This document shows positions 1 to 8,893 of a stretch of 64,000 nucleotides of DNA, one piece after another. A program made the position numbers and the translations under genes. This DNA comes from an uncultured Clostridia bacterium (GTDB lineage: Bacteria > Bacillota > Clostridia > Oscillospirales > Acutalibacteraceae), in contig CAMMAZ010000003.1 of the NCBI GenBank assembly GCA_946493765.1, positions 1 to 64,000 of the forward strand, read 5' to 3'. Every line of letters starts with the position of its first letter. Within the stretch, counting starts at the first letter, position 1. The notes beneath the pieces were generated by a model, which had not been told where the DNA came from, searched no databases, and saw nothing but the letters and a program-made list of their open reading frames with translations.

Positions 1-74
1 TTGCTTGCGGTGAAGTTTTCTAATTCTGTAACACATCATTGACAAACCTACAAATATCATTCACATGAAAATCA

Positions 75-102
75 GGCGGGCAGAAATGACTTTCTGCCCG
101 CC
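75..102 (-). terminator. Hairpin after clpC
   Basis: Perfect 12-bp inverted repeat (75-86 with 91-102, loop 87-90) just past the clpC stop. The run of U that should follow on the minus strand is weak (TGATTTTC), so termination may be incomplete. Bases 1-74 show no gene. Confidence 0.6.
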
Positions 103-114
103 CAATTACACGGT

Positions 115-2553
115 TTACTGCACATTGAACACAAATTTATCCTCCGCAACGTCGCAACTGACATTGTCGTTTTCTTTGATTTTGTTTTCCAGGATCTCTT
201 CGCTGAGCGAATCTTCAATCTGCGATTGAATCGCGCGGCGAAGCGGTCTTGCGCCGTAAACAGGGTCAAATCCGGCGTCTGCAATTTTTTCAATCGCCGC
301 CTGCGTGAAGGTGATGGTGATATTTTTATCTTTCAGACGCTGTTCAAGACTGCCGAGCATCCGTTTTGCGATCTCCACGATATCCGCTTTAACCAGTTGG
401 CGGAACACGATAATATCATCCACACGATTTAAAAATTCCGGTTTGAATTCCCGTTTCAGTTCCTGCATCACGTCTTCCTTGATTTTCTGATCATCCGCGC
501 CGGTTTTCTGTTCTTCTCCGAAACCAAGACTCTTCCGGTCGGTGATCATACGTGCGCCGACATTGGAGGTCATGATAATGATGGTGTTTTTGAAATCCAC
601 ACGCCGACCCTGGGAATCGGTCAAAATGCCATCCTCCAGAATCTGCAACAGAATGTTGAACACATCCGGATGCGCTTTTTCGATTTCATCGAACAGCAGC
701 ACGCAATACGGTTTTCTTCTGACCTGTTCGGTCAATTGGCCGCCCTCGTCATAGCCGACGTATCCCGGAGGGGAACCGACCAGTCTGGAAACAGTGTGTT
801 TTTCCATGTATTCCGACATATCGAAACGGATCATGGCGTTTTCATCGCCGAACATGGCTTCCGCCAACGCTTTGCAAAGCTCCGTTTTACCGACGCCCGT
901 CGGACCAAGGAAAATGAAGGAGCCTGTCGGACGCTTCGGGTCTTTCAAGCCCACTCTGCCGCGGCGAATCGCTTTGGAAACGGCGGAAACTGCTTCATCC
1001 TGACCGACGATCCGTTTATGCAGAATCTCTTCCATCCGCAAAAGCCTCTGGCTTTCTTCCTCCGTTAACTGCACGACCGGAATTCCTGTCCAGCCGGACA
1101 CAATCGCCGCAACTTCTTCCGGCGTGACTTCTCCGGAAATACCGGCATTGTCCTTTTGCCATTTTTCCTTTTGTTCACGCAGCTGATCGGACAATTCTTT
1201 TTCCTTGTCCCGCAATTTAGCCGCATTTTCAAAATCCTGCGCATTGATTGCCGCAGATTTTTCAGCGGATATATCTTTTAACTGCTGTTCGAGTGTTTTC
1301 ACGCTGTCCGGCGCGGTGAAGGCGCGCAGTTTCACTTTTGAAGCCGCCTCGTCGATCAAGTCGATCGCCTTATCCGGCAGATACCGGTCGGAAATATAAC
1401 GCGCAGATAAATTCACGGCCGCTTCAATTGCTTCGTCGGTGATTTTGACCTTGTGATGCGCTTCATACCGATCACGCAGGCCTTTTAGAATCTGAACCGC
1501 TTCCTCTTTAGAAGGCTCGCCGACCATGACGGTCTGGAACCGGCGTTCCAGCGCCGCGTCTTTTTCGATATATTTACGGTATTCGTTGAGGGTTGTCGCA
1601 CCGATGATCTGAAAATCACCGCGTGCCAAAGACGGTTTTAAGATATTGGCAGCGTCGGTCGACCCTTCCGCCGAGCCCGCACCGACAATGGTGTGCAGCT
1701 CATCGATGAACAAAATCACATCGCCGGATTTGATCACTTCGTCCAAAGCTGATTTGATTCGCTCTTCAAAATCGCCTCTGTATTTGGTTCCAGCGACCAT
1801 GCCGGTCAGATCCAATGATACGACCCGTTTGTCTTTCAACAGCTCCGGCACTTCCCCGTCGGCAATTTTGATGGCAAGCCCTTCTGCGACCGCCGTTTTA
1901 CCAACGCCCGGTTCACCGATCAGGCAGGGATTATTCTTGGTTCTTCTGGTTAAAATCTGGATCACACGTTCAATTTCTTTGGCTCTGCCGATCACAGGAT
2001 CCAGCTTGTGCTCTTTTGCCTGCTGCGTCAAATCGCGTCCGAATTTATCAAGGTTCGGCGTTTTGCTTTTTTTGTTCGGTTTTGCGCTGGCTGTCGCTTC
2101 GCCGGTTTCGGAAAAACCGCCAACGGCGCTTAAAATATCCCGCTCGATCGTCTCCGGCGCAACGCCAAGTTCTCCCAAAAAGCGGGTCGCATAGTTGTCC
2201 CCCTCTTTGATGATTGCAAGCAGGATATGCTCGGTGCCGACAATATTGACACCCATGCTTCTTGCACACGCGATGGAGAGTTCTAAAATGTGTTTTGCAC
2301 GCGGCGTCATGTCATCCGGTGTTAAAGTGGTCTGCATGCCTCTGCCGACTGTTTTTTCAAGCAGTTCTGTGATATCCTGCGCATTCACACCGTTTTTCTC
2401 AAGAATACTGCCCGCTACAGACTGATTTTCCTTTAAAAGGCCGAGCAGCAGATGTTCGCTGCCGATATAGGTATGGCCCAGCTCCATAGCCGATTCAATA
2501 CCAAAATTCAGCGCAATATTCGCTTTTTCTGTGAATCCATTGAATTTATACAT
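115..2553 (-). CDS. clpC: ClpC, AAA+ unfoldase of the ClpCP protease
   Basis: Cytoplasmic class III heat-shock unfoldase that hands misfolded and arginine-phosphorylated proteins to ClpP. Seen: two Clp-N repeats (residues 1-145), a first AAA module with Walker A GEPGVGKT (213-220), a UVR-bearing linker (430-460), and a second AAA module with GPTGVGKT (550-557). A later LGF tripeptide fits the ClpP-docking loop. Length 812 residues is normal for ClpC. The ATG at 2553 is chosen because GGAAAGGAG lies nine bases upstream; the frame runs open to 2586 without a ribosome site. It is the last gene of the ctsR operon and should be repressed by CtsR. Confidence 0.97.
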   Translation of the reverse strand: MYKFNGFTEKANIALNFGIESAMELGHTYIGSEHLLLGLLKENQSVAGSILEKNGVNAQDITELLEKTVGRGMQTTLTPDDMTPRAKHILELSIACARSMGVNIVGTEHILLAIIKEGDNYATRFLGELGVAPETIERDILSAVGGFSETGEATASAKPNKKSKTPNLDKFGRDLTQQAKEHKLDPVIGRAKEIERVIQILTRRTKNNPCLIGEPGVGKTAVAEGLAIKIADGEVPELLKDKRVVSLDLTGMVAGTKYRGDFEERIKSALDEVIKSGDVILFIDELHTIVGAGSAEGSTDAANILKPSLARGDFQIIGATTLNEYRKYIEKDAALERRFQTVMVGEPSKEEAVQILKGLRDRYEAHHKVKITDEAIEAAVNLSARYISDRYLPDKAIDLIDEAASKVKLRAFTAPDSVKTLEQQLKDISAEKSAAINAQDFENAAKLRDKEKELSDQLREQKEKWQKDNAGISGEVTPEEVAAIVSGWTGIPVVQLTEEESQRLLRMEEILHKRIVGQDEAVSAVSKAIRRGRVGLKDPKRPTGSFIFLGPTGVGKTELCKALAEAMFGDENAMIRFDMSEYMEKHTVSRLVGSPPGYVGYDEGGQLTEQVRRKPYCVLLFDEIEKAHPDVFNILLQILEDGILTDSQGRRVDFKNTIIIMTSNVGARMITDRKSLGFGEEQKTGADDQKIKEDVMQELKREFKPEFLNRVDDIIVFRQLVKADIVEIAKRMLGSLEQRLKDKNITITFTQAAIEKIADAGFDPVYGARPLRRAIQSQIEDSLSEEILENKIKENDNVSCDVAEDKFVFNVQ

Positions 2554-2598
2554 AAAACAAATCTCCTTTCCGTCCTGTGTGATCAACAGGTGTTTCGA

Positions 2599-3612
2599 TT
2601 ATGCTAATTTTTCTCTGACAATTCTGGCACGCATCTTATCTCGGGTGTCCGCGTCCAGCGGTCCGCCGGACTGCGCCTGTAATGCTGCACTTTGGCAGTT
2701 AAAGGTCAATGTGTTCAAAACATCAAAGCCAATGTCTTTTATCATGTCCATTTCAACCCCCAGCCGAACTCTGGAAATCAGCTGCAACAATTCATCGCCC
2801 GAAAGCAGCCGCGCAGATTTTAAAATGCCGAGTGCGCGGAATACAACATCCTCCAACCGGTCGTGATCGATGTTGTTCCGGCTTTCGCGCTCGCGTTCCA
2901 CGATCTGCCGGATAATTCCCTGCAGATTTTCAATAGCCGCTTGTTCCGAAATGCCAAGGGTGACCTGGTTGGACAGCTGATACATATCGCATTTGACCTC
3001 GCTGCCCTCGCCGAAGGTTCCGCGCATCGTCAAACCGATTTTGGAAACGGTGTTTGCGATCTGGCCGACAGCGCCGATCGATTGCAACGCCGGGATATGC
3101 AGCATGGCGGACGCACGCATGCCGGTTCCAAGATTGGTCGGACATTCGGTTAAATACCCCAGATTTTCATCGAAAGCGATTTCGACATGCTGTTCCAAAA
3201 TCCGATCAATCTGATCTGCTCGTTTGTAAGCTGTCATCAGATCAAATCCGGGCACCATCACCTGAATCCGCACATGATCCTCTTCGTTGATCATAATACT
3301 GACCGATTCATCCTCCGACAAAATCAAGGCGCGTCCCTGTCCGTTTTCTGCAAAATCAGGACTGATTAGATGCCGTTCTGCCATCGCATAAGCATCAAAC
3401 TTTGAGATTTTGTCCATATCGATAAAACGGAATCCTGCAACACTCGGATCGCCGCTTTTTAAGATGGCATCGCTGATCACCTGAATGACCTCAAATTTCT
3501 GTTCCAGTGACAGCTTATTCGGAAACGGATACTTTTTCAAATTTCGGGCCAGCCGGATACGTGAACTGACGACCACATCCGTTTTTACCCCCTCTTCATA
3601 CCATTTAAGCAT
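2599..3612 (-). CDS. mcsB: McsB, protein arginine kinase
   Basis: Phosphorylates arginine side chains, marking proteins for ClpCP and inactivating CtsR during stress. The 337-residue product has the guanidino-kinase fold marks: SSRIRLARN (16-24) in the nucleotide site and CPTNLGTGMRAS (157-168) carrying the conserved active-site Cys. The start is the ATG at 3612, preceded by AAGGAGGG; the longer frame to 3672 runs into mcsA. It overlaps mcsA by 8 bases and lies 45 bases before clpC, which is the usual order of this operon in Bacillota. Confidence 0.96.
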   Translation of the reverse strand: MLKWYEEGVKTDVVVSSRIRLARNLKKYPFPNKLSLEQKFEVIQVISDAILKSGDPSVAGFRFIDMDKISKFDAYAMAERHLISPDFAENGQGRALILSEDESVSIMINEEDHVRIQVMVPGFDLMTAYKRADQIDRILEQHVEIAFDENLGYLTECPTNLGTGMRASAMLHIPALQSIGAVGQIANTVSKIGLTMRGTFGEGSEVKCDMYQLSNQVTLGISEQAAIENLQGIIRQIVERERESRNNIDHDRLEDVVFRALGILKSARLLSGDELLQLISRVRLGVEMDMIKDIGFDVLNTLTFNCQSAALQAQSGGPLDADTRDKMRARIVREKLA

Positions 3613-4099
3613 TCTCGTTTCCCTCCTTTTCAAGCTGTCGGATCTCATCCCGCAGCTTTGCCGCCTGTTCATAATCCTCCGAAGAAACTGCTTTTTGCAG
3701 CTGATCTTTCAGTTCATTCAGCCGGTAAGACGTTTTCGCTGCTTCCGGTGCGCATGCCGGCACTTTTCCTGCGTGTTTTGTCTTGCCGTGCATTTTCCGC
3801 AATGAGGGCAAAAGCTGATTATAAAACTTTTTATAGCAGTCGGGGCAGCCGACTTTTCCCCGTTTGGCGATTTCCGCAAACGAGCTGCCGCAGGTTTCGC
3901 AGCGTTCCGCCGGTATATTTTGCGGAAGCTGATTGGTGAAAAGCGAACCGAACAGATCGCTCATCTCAAAGGGATTGAAATTCGCCACCCCCAGCTGTGC
4001 CGCGCACTGCGCGCATAAATGATATTCCTGCGCCTGCCCATTGATTACTTTCTTGATATGGGTCGTCGCCTGTCTTTTTCCACAATTTCTGCATAACAT
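3605..4099 (-). CDS. mcsA: McsA, zinc-finger activator of McsB
   Basis: Adaptor that activates the McsB arginine kinase and takes part in CtsR control and metal or redox stress response. The 164 residues contain four CxxC pairs (3-6, 29-32, 67-70, 85-88), which form two treble-clef zinc sites, and a C-terminal UVR motif (about 127-160) like that in ClpC. It lies between ctsR (16 bases upstream) and mcsB (8-base overlap), so translation is probably coupled. Confidence 0.95.
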   Translation of the reverse strand: MLCRNCGKRQATTHIKKVINGQAQEYHLCAQCAAQLGVANFNPFEMSDLFGSLFTNQLPQNIPAERCETCGSSFAEIAKRGKVGCPDCYKKFYNQLLPSLRKMHGKTKHAGKVPACAPEAAKTSYRLNELKDQLQKAVSSEDYEQAAKLRDEIRQLEKEGNENA

Positions 4100-4115
4100 A
4101 ACGCATACCTCCCGT

Positions 4116-4565
4116 TTAAATACATGATACCAGCATTTGCTTGAATACTGCCGCCCGCACTTTATTTCTTAGTATAGGCGGTATGTCCTGATAACAATTG
4201 TCGTTTATTGCGGCGCCGATCAAATTTGCCGCTTCTTTTGAAATCAAATCCTCTAAAGCCAGATTATTTAAAAGGATCCGCGCCGTGTTGGTGTTCAGCT
4301 CGTTTCCAATCGAATTGATAATGTGCATCAGCGCACTGGAACGATCCAGCCGAATCTTCGTAATCTTGATATATCCGCCGCCGCCTCGCTTGCTTTCCAC
4401 AATATAGCCCTGCTCCGGTGTGAACCGGGATTGGATCACATAGTTGATCTGACTGGGAACACAACCGAGCTCCCCGGCCAGTTCGTTTCTTTTGATTTCC
4501 GTTTCCCCGTGCGATTCCTCCAACATTTGCAGAATCGTCTGGCTGATTAAATCGCTCAGTCTCAT
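4116..4565 (-). CDS. ctsR: CtsR, repressor of class III heat-shock genes
   Basis: Dimeric repressor of clp genes, released by heat and by McsB/McsA. 149 residues: an N-terminal winged helix-turn-helix (about 1-70, with the family's glycine-rich wing GGGGYI near 60-67) and a C-terminal dimer domain. First gene of the operon. Two CtsR boxes overlap its sigma-A promoter at 4600-4648, so autoregulation is directly supported by the sequence. The ribosome site AAGGAG lies upstream of the ATG. Confidence 0.96.
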   Translation of the reverse strand: MRLSDLISQTILQMLEESHGETEIKRNELAGELGCVPSQINYVIQSRFTPEQGYIVESKRGGGGYIKITKIRLDRSSALMHIINSIGNELNTNTARILLNNLALEDLISKEAANLIGAAINDNCYQDIPPILRNKVRAAVFKQMLVSCI

Positions 4566-4599
4566 TGTTCGACCACTCCTTATCCTTTCAATTCTGCTC

Positions 4600-4648
4600 T
4601 TTGACCTTTGTTGACCTTATGATACGTCAAAAGTCAAAGAAAGTCAAA
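4600..4648 (-). promoter_or_regulatory. ctsR operon promoter with two CtsR boxes
   Basis: Minus-strand sigma-A promoter TTGACT (4642-4647), 17-base spacer, TATCAT (4619-4624). CtsR consensus RGTCAAANANRGTCAAA is matched perfectly on the plus strand at 4632-4648 and with one mismatch on the minus strand at 4600-4616. A further GTCAAA sits at 4626-4631. The boxes cover the -35, the spacer and the start region, so bound CtsR would block polymerase. Confidence 0.9.
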
Positions 4649-4765
4649 GTCCAATTTTGATTAAAAATTCTTTTCTATTTATATTTATCTTTATTTTTCT
4701 CGTTATATCTTCTTTTTTTCATATTTTTTCTCGTTTTTTCTTTATTTTAAAACAGCAGGCACAGT

Positions 4766-4793
4766 AACACAATCCGGAAAATCACATACATTA
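4766..4793 (+). promoter_or_regulatory. Possible sigma-K-type promoter
   Basis: CATACATTA (4785-4793) fits the sigma-K -10 pattern CATANNNTA, with an AC-containing -35 (AACA, 4766-4769) 16 bases upstream. It lies 31 bases before the small Cys-rich gene. This is a match to short consensus elements only; expression in the mother cell is inferred. Confidence 0.35.
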
Positions 4794-4824
4794 TTGTTGA
4801 AGGCGGAAAGGAGGCAAACGAAGA

Positions 4825-4947
4825 ATGGGTTGTTTTAATTTTGGCAACAACGGCTGCTGCGAATGGATCATCCTTTTGGTTATCATCCTGATCTGCTGTG
4901 GCGGTTGCGGTAACAACAACAACGGCTGCGGATGCGGTTGCAACTAA
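4825..4947 (+). CDS. 40-residue Cys/Gly/Asn-rich membrane peptide
   Basis: Begins MGCFNFGNNGCCEW, continues with a hydrophobic helix IILLVIILI (15-23), and ends in a CCGGCG-N4-GCGCGCN tail. Eight of the 40 residues are Cys. The ribosome site GGAAAGGAGG (4805-4814) is strong and a clean terminator follows. Similar tiny Gly/Cys-rich membrane proteins (YjcZ-like) occur in spore formers, and the possible sigma-K promoter would fit a spore-layer role, but this is inference. Too short for routine gene calls. Confidence 0.75.
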   Translation: MGCFNFGNNGCCEWIILLVIILICCGGCGNNNNGCGCGCN

Positions 4948-4961
4948 GGTTGTTTGAACGA

Positions 4962-4996
4962 AAAAGCGGAAGGCGATGCCTTCCGCTTTTTTCTTT
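4962..4996 (+). terminator. Terminator after the Cys-rich peptide gene
   Basis: Perfect 13-bp stem (4962-4974 with 4978-4990) followed by TTTTTTC. It can also serve the convergent minus-strand gene ending at 4998, because A residues flank the other side. Confidence 0.9.
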
Positions 4997-4997
4997 G

Positions 4998-5210
4998 TTA
5001 TTCATTTTTTTGCACACCCAATGTGAACAATAAGCACCCGTTTCTTTTGAATTGCTCGATCTTTCGATCGATCAGGGCGGTGTCGCAATGAAAGGTGTCC
5101 GCCAGGCATTGTTTACATAAATACGTTTTTGCTTCCCGGCTGACCAATTTTAAAAAAACAGAGATTTCATCCGCACAAAGCGTCGCCCCGCAGTTTTTAC
5201 AAACAGCCAT
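4998..5210 (-). CDS. Small zinc-ribbon-like protein
   Basis: 70 residues of unknown function. Seen: an N-terminal CKNCGATLC and a second CKQC near residue 33, a spacing that suits one zinc-binding ribbon. No membrane segment or signal peptide. Its ATG directly follows the alpha-galactosidase stop, so the two are probably co-transcribed and translationally coupled, though no functional link is evident. It ends at a shared terminator. Confidence 0.7.
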   Translation of the reverse strand: MAVCKNCGATLCADEISVFLKLVSREAKTYLCKQCLADTFHCDTALIDRKIEQFKRNGCLLFTLGVQKNE

Positions 5211-6365
5211 TTACCGATCGACCACCTTTGCCCGGTACAACCGGCAGTCATGCGGCGCGATCTCAACAATATGCAATCCGTTTTTCACTTTTGTCTGTTC
5301 GCCGTTCCAAAGGTCGGTGAGCAGCAGTGTTTTTCCCGTGCTTTCAGACAGGCCTAACAAATCCAGTTTCAAATTGCAGCAGTACATATTGGTCGGATCA
5401 TCCGTGAAATTAAACATGCCGATGGCAAAATCGCCGTTTTCCAACAGTTTCACATAGATCGGCCATTCATTTTTGTAATCATCCGAAAAACTCAAAGGCT
5501 CTGCAACGCTGTAAGGCTGGTTATAGGCTTTGTCCTGATTAATGGCAATGACGTCTTTATTCATTAAAATCTTCTTTGTCGCATCATTCATATTGCGAAT
5601 ATCGCAGCCGATCATCAACGGCGACCCCAGCAGCGCCCAAAGCGAAAAATGTGTTTTATATTCCGTATCAGTGCAGCCGGTCAGTCCCACATTTCCGTTG
5701 CCATACATGCCGACGATCAGCATATCCATATCAAAAAAGCAATTTTTCCCACTGTATTTGATCGATTGATCTGCCAGCATCGCAAGCTCCCGCAAAGACG
5801 TCCAGGTATCGTAAATATCCTCGGTCGACCGCCACATATTGGCGCCGGTGGTTTTGATCCATTTTTTCGTTTCGTCCTTACCGCAGGAGCAGGCGCTGAA
5901 CAGAATATCCCGCCCGCAGTTGGCGAGCGCAGCGCCCATGCGTTTATACAGCACATCACCGGACACCGAACCGGGTTTAAAGCAGTAGTCATACTTTAAA
6001 AAGTCAATGCCCCACTGTGCAAATGTCTGCGCGTCGACAAATTCATGTTCAAAGCTCGCAGGATATCCGGCACAGGTGATCATACCCGCACAGCTGTATA
6101 TTCCAAACTTCAGTCCCTTTTGATGCACATAATCGGCAACCGCTTTCATCCCGTTGGGAAATTTCTGTCGGTCCGGCACCAGTTTGCCGTCGGCGTCCCG
6201 TTGGCGCTCGGCCCAGCAGTCGTCGATCACCAGGTAATTGTATCCGCAGTCTAAAAGGCCGGTGTCAACCATAGCATCCGCCATTTCTTTGATCATTTTT
6301 TCGTTGATTTCACGCCCGAATGTGTTCCAGGAATTCCATCCCATCGGAGGTGTTTCACAAATCAT
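5211..6365 (-). CDS. Alpha-galactosidase, GH27 family
   Basis: Removes terminal alpha-galactosyl residues, for example from galactomannan or melibiose-type sugars. The 384 residues open with the GH27 signature PPMGWNSWNTF. The nucleophile is D126 in FLKYDYC and the acid/base is D183 in WRSTEDIYD, judged by alignment in the mind with human alpha-galactosidase A. No signal peptide is seen, so it acts inside the cell on imported oligosaccharides. A mannoside operon lies 3 kb away. The protein is close to a minimal GH27 with a short C-terminal beta domain. Confidence 0.93.
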   Translation of the reverse strand: MICETPPMGWNSWNTFGREINEKMIKEMADAMVDTGLLDCGYNYLVIDDCWAERQRDADGKLVPDRQKFPNGMKAVADYVHQKGLKFGIYSCAGMITCAGYPASFEHEFVDAQTFAQWGIDFLKYDYCFKPGSVSGDVLYKRMGAALANCGRDILFSACSCGKDETKKWIKTTGANMWRSTEDIYDTWTSLRELAMLADQSIKYSGKNCFFDMDMLIVGMYGNGNVGLTGCTDTEYKTHFSLWALLGSPLMIGCDIRNMNDATKKILMNKDVIAINQDKAYNQPYSVAEPLSFSDDYKNEWPIYVKLLENGDFAIGMFNFTDDPTNMYCCNLKLDLLGLSESTGKTLLLTDLWNGEQTKVKNGLHIVEIAPHDCRLYRAKVVDR

Positions 6366-6425
6366 TACAATCTCCCCCTTTTCTTTTTATTTTATATAGA
6401 TTGTTCTGCAAAATACGATTTACAA

Positions 6426-7250
6426 TCAGGCTTTAACCAACCGGCCAGTCACTGAAAAAACTAAAAATACTGCTAAATTGGCAACGACGATGGTGGAACC
6501 GGGCGGCAGTGCAAACAAATGCGCGGCCACAAATCCCGCCAGCACACAAAACACCGAAACGACCGCCGCACACACCACTACCTTTTTAAAGCTTTTAAAA
6601 ACCCGCATCGATGTGAGCGCCGGAAAAATAATTAAACTGGAAATCAAAAGCGTGCCCATGATGCGCATGCCGACCACAACCATGATCGCCGTGAGCAGCG
6701 CGACCAACATGTTATAGGCCTTCACATTGGTACCGGTCGCCCGGACAAAATCCTCATCAAAGGTCGCCGCCATGATTTTATTGTATAAAAGAATAAACAT
6801 GACAATGACCGCCACGGAAACGCCGATACTGATATACAAATCCGTGTCGGTCACCAATAAAATGGAGCCGAACATAAAATCATTGATGTCAATATCGGTT
6901 CCGCCGCTTAAGGAAATGGCGATCATGCCGATGGCAATGGCGCTGCTGGAAATGATCGCAATCGCCGCATCCCCTTTGACACTGCTGTTTTCACTGATCT
7001 TTAACAGAAAAAACGCAGCGATAATCACCACTGGAATCGAAAAATAAAGCGGTGTGAAATTAAGCGCCAACGCGATCGCCATCGCACCGAATCCGACGTG
7101 GGACAACCCGTCGCCGATCATGCTGTAGCGTTTTAAAACCAGGCAAACACCGAGCAACGCCGCCGACAGCGCCACCAAAACGCCGACCAAAATCGCACGG
7201 CGGATAAATCCATAGGAAAACATCTGCACAATAAAATCAATCAATTTCAA
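6426..7250 (-). CDS. znuB: ZnuB-like zinc ABC transporter permease
   Basis: Membrane subunit of a metal-chelate ABC-3 importer, 274 residues with about eight to nine hydrophobic helices. The conserved stretch GLSHVGFGAMAIAL near residues 48-61 is typical of ZnuB/MntB permeases. The annotated start is a TTG at 7250; a second TTG at 7244 is better spaced from GAAAGGA, so the real protein may be two residues shorter. Third in the fur-znuA-znuC-znuB run, 14 bases after znuC. Confidence 0.9.
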   Translation of the reverse strand: MKLIDFIVQMFSYGFIRRAILVGVLVALSAALLGVCLVLKRYSMIGDGLSHVGFGAMAIALALNFTPLYFSIPVVIIAAFFLLKISENSSVKGDAAIAIISSSAIAIGMIAISLSGGTDIDINDFMFGSILLVTDTDLYISIGVSVAVIVMFILLYNKIMAATFDEDFVRATGTNVKAYNMLVALLTAIMVVVGMRIMGTLLISSLIIFPALTSMRVFKSFKKVVVCAAVVSVFCVLAGFVAAHLFALPPGSTIVVANLAVFLVFSVTGRLVKA

Positions 7251-7264
7251 ATTCCTTTCTCTCG

Positions 7265-7963
7265 CTAGCCTTTTAAAAAAGCTCTGCCCGGCGCGCTGTT
7301 GACATAATCGTCCCTGCTGCCGAAAAACTGCACCGTCTGATCCATATGCAGGATTTTGTTCGCATATAAAACGGCGGCATGAATATCATGCGACACCATC
7401 ACAATCGCAACGCCTTGTTGCTGGTTGAGCCGTTTTACAATGTCATACATCTCCTGCGTGACCTTCGGATCCAGTCCTGCGACCGGTTCGTCCAGCACGA
7501 GCAGTTTTCCCGCCGAACAGATCGCGCGTGCCAGCAGCGTGCGCTGCTGCTGCCCGCCGGACAGATCGCAATAGGGTTTATCTTTTAAATCTAAAATATT
7601 CAGCTGCCGCATGCTTTCCAGTGCGGCTTGCTTGTCTTTTTTCCGGTAAAACGGGAAAATCCCGCGCTTGGACAGCCGGCCGGACAACACCACTTCATAA
7701 ACCGACGCCGGGAAATCATTGCGCACATTTTTATATTGCGGCAGATAACCGATGTCCCGCCTTGTCATCGGCGGAATCAAATGGATTTTGCCGGATTTTA
7801 ACGGCACCAAAGACAATAAGCCTTTGATCACGGTGGATTTACCGGCTCCGTTTTCCCCGACAATACAAAGATAGTCTCCGGCTTCAACGGTGAAATTCAC
7901 ATCATGCACGGCATAAACGCCGTCGTAACTGATGCTGACGTTTTCAAATGCAACAAGCGGCAT
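7265..7963 (-). CDS. znuC: ZnuC-like zinc ABC transporter ATPase
   Basis: ATP-hydrolysing subunit of the metal importer, 232 residues. Walker A GENGAGKST lies near residues 37-45, the signature LSGGQQQR near 138-145 and Walker B LLVLDEP shortly after, followed by the switch His in MVSHD. The gene begins four bases after the znuA stop. The substrate is judged from the His-rich binding protein beside it; manganese remains possible. Confidence 0.92.
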   Translation of the reverse strand: MPLVAFENVSISYDGVYAVHDVNFTVEAGDYLCIVGENGAGKSTVIKGLLSLVPLKSGKIHLIPPMTRRDIGYLPQYKNVRNDFPASVYEVVLSGRLSKRGIFPFYRKKDKQAALESMRQLNILDLKDKPYCDLSGGQQQRTLLARAICSAGKLLVLDEPVAGLDPKVTQEMYDIVKRLNQQQGVAIVMVSHDIHAAVLYANKILHMDQTVQFFGSRDDYVNSAPGRAFLKG

Positions 7964-7967
7964 ATTT

Positions 7968-8891
7968 CTAACACAGTCCTTTTCTCAAATTTTCAGCATT
8001 CTGCTGCATCAGACTCAAATAGGTTGCACCGGCACGCGCTTCCGCCTTTGAGATGTTGTGGCAGGAATGAAACAACAGGCTTTTGCAACCGGTTTCCTCC
8101 GATAAAACCCGTGCGGTCTTCGGATCGGTCAGTTCTTCATAGTAAACATATTCGATACCGTCCGCTTTGATCCGATCGATCAGTTCCGCCACCACCGAAG
8201 ACGCCGGTTCGGCGTTCTCACTGCAGGAATCGAATGCGGCAATATGCGAAAACCCGTATTCTTGTGCAAAATAGTTGCAGGCAAACCGCCCGGCAAACAA
8301 AATCGTCTTTGTTTTGGCCGTGCCGGCGATCTGCAAAAACTGCGCGTCCAGTTTTTCAAGTTCTTTTGTGTAGCGCGCGGCATTCTCTTTATAAAAAGCG
8401 GCGTTATCCGGATCGAGTGCACACACGGCGTTTAAAATATTATCGACCATGATCATCGCGTTTTTCGGCGACGTCCAAACATGCGGATCGTGTGCATGCG
8501 CATGTTCCCCGTGCGCATGCCCGTCATGCGATTCCTCTAATAACGTGATGCCCTGCGACACGTTGAGCACATGCAAAGCAGTATCGCTGGCGTCGATGAT
8601 TTGCGGCACCCAGACCTCCATATCGTCCCCGGTATAAATAAACAAATCCGATTGGTTGATGGTAATCACGTCCGCCGTTGTGGGATCAAAAGAATGCACA
8701 TCCACGCCGTTTGGCAAAAGCAGCGTTACCTCCCCCTTATCTCCGACGATTTCCCTTGCAAAATCATATTGCGGGAACAGTGTTGCCACAATTTGCAGCT
8801 TATTGGCATCCGCCGCCTGTGGCGGTCCGCAGGAAACCAGGCTGCAAAAAAGCGCGGCTGCCAGCAGCAGCGCTAAAATCTTTGTTTTCAC
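7968..8891 (-). CDS. znuA: ZnuA-like zinc-binding lipoprotein
   Basis: Extracytoplasmic cluster A-I metal receptor. The start used is the GTG at 8891 with AAAGGG six bases upstream; the frame is open to 8921 but that would overlap fur. A lipoprotein signal ends in LVSC. The charged flexible loop contains HDGHAHGEHAHAHDPH, a His-rich stretch typical of zinc rather than manganese receptors, followed by HVW, a likely metal ligand. Sits between the regulator and the ABC subunits. Confidence 0.9.
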   Translation of the reverse strand: MKTKILALLLAAALFCSLVSCGPPQAADANKLQIVATLFPQYDFAREIVGDKGEVTLLLPNGVDVHSFDPTTADVITINQSDLFIYTGDDMEVWVPQIIDASDTALHVLNVSQGITLLEESHDGHAHGEHAHAHDPHVWTSPKNAMIMVDNILNAVCALDPDNAAFYKENAARYTKELEKLDAQFLQIAGTAKTKTILFAGRFACNYFAQEYGFSHIAAFDSCSENAEPASSVVAELIDRIKADGIEYVYYEELTDPKTARVLSEETGCKSLLFHSCHNISKAEARAGATYLSLMQQNAENLRKGLC

Positions 8892-8893
8892 AA

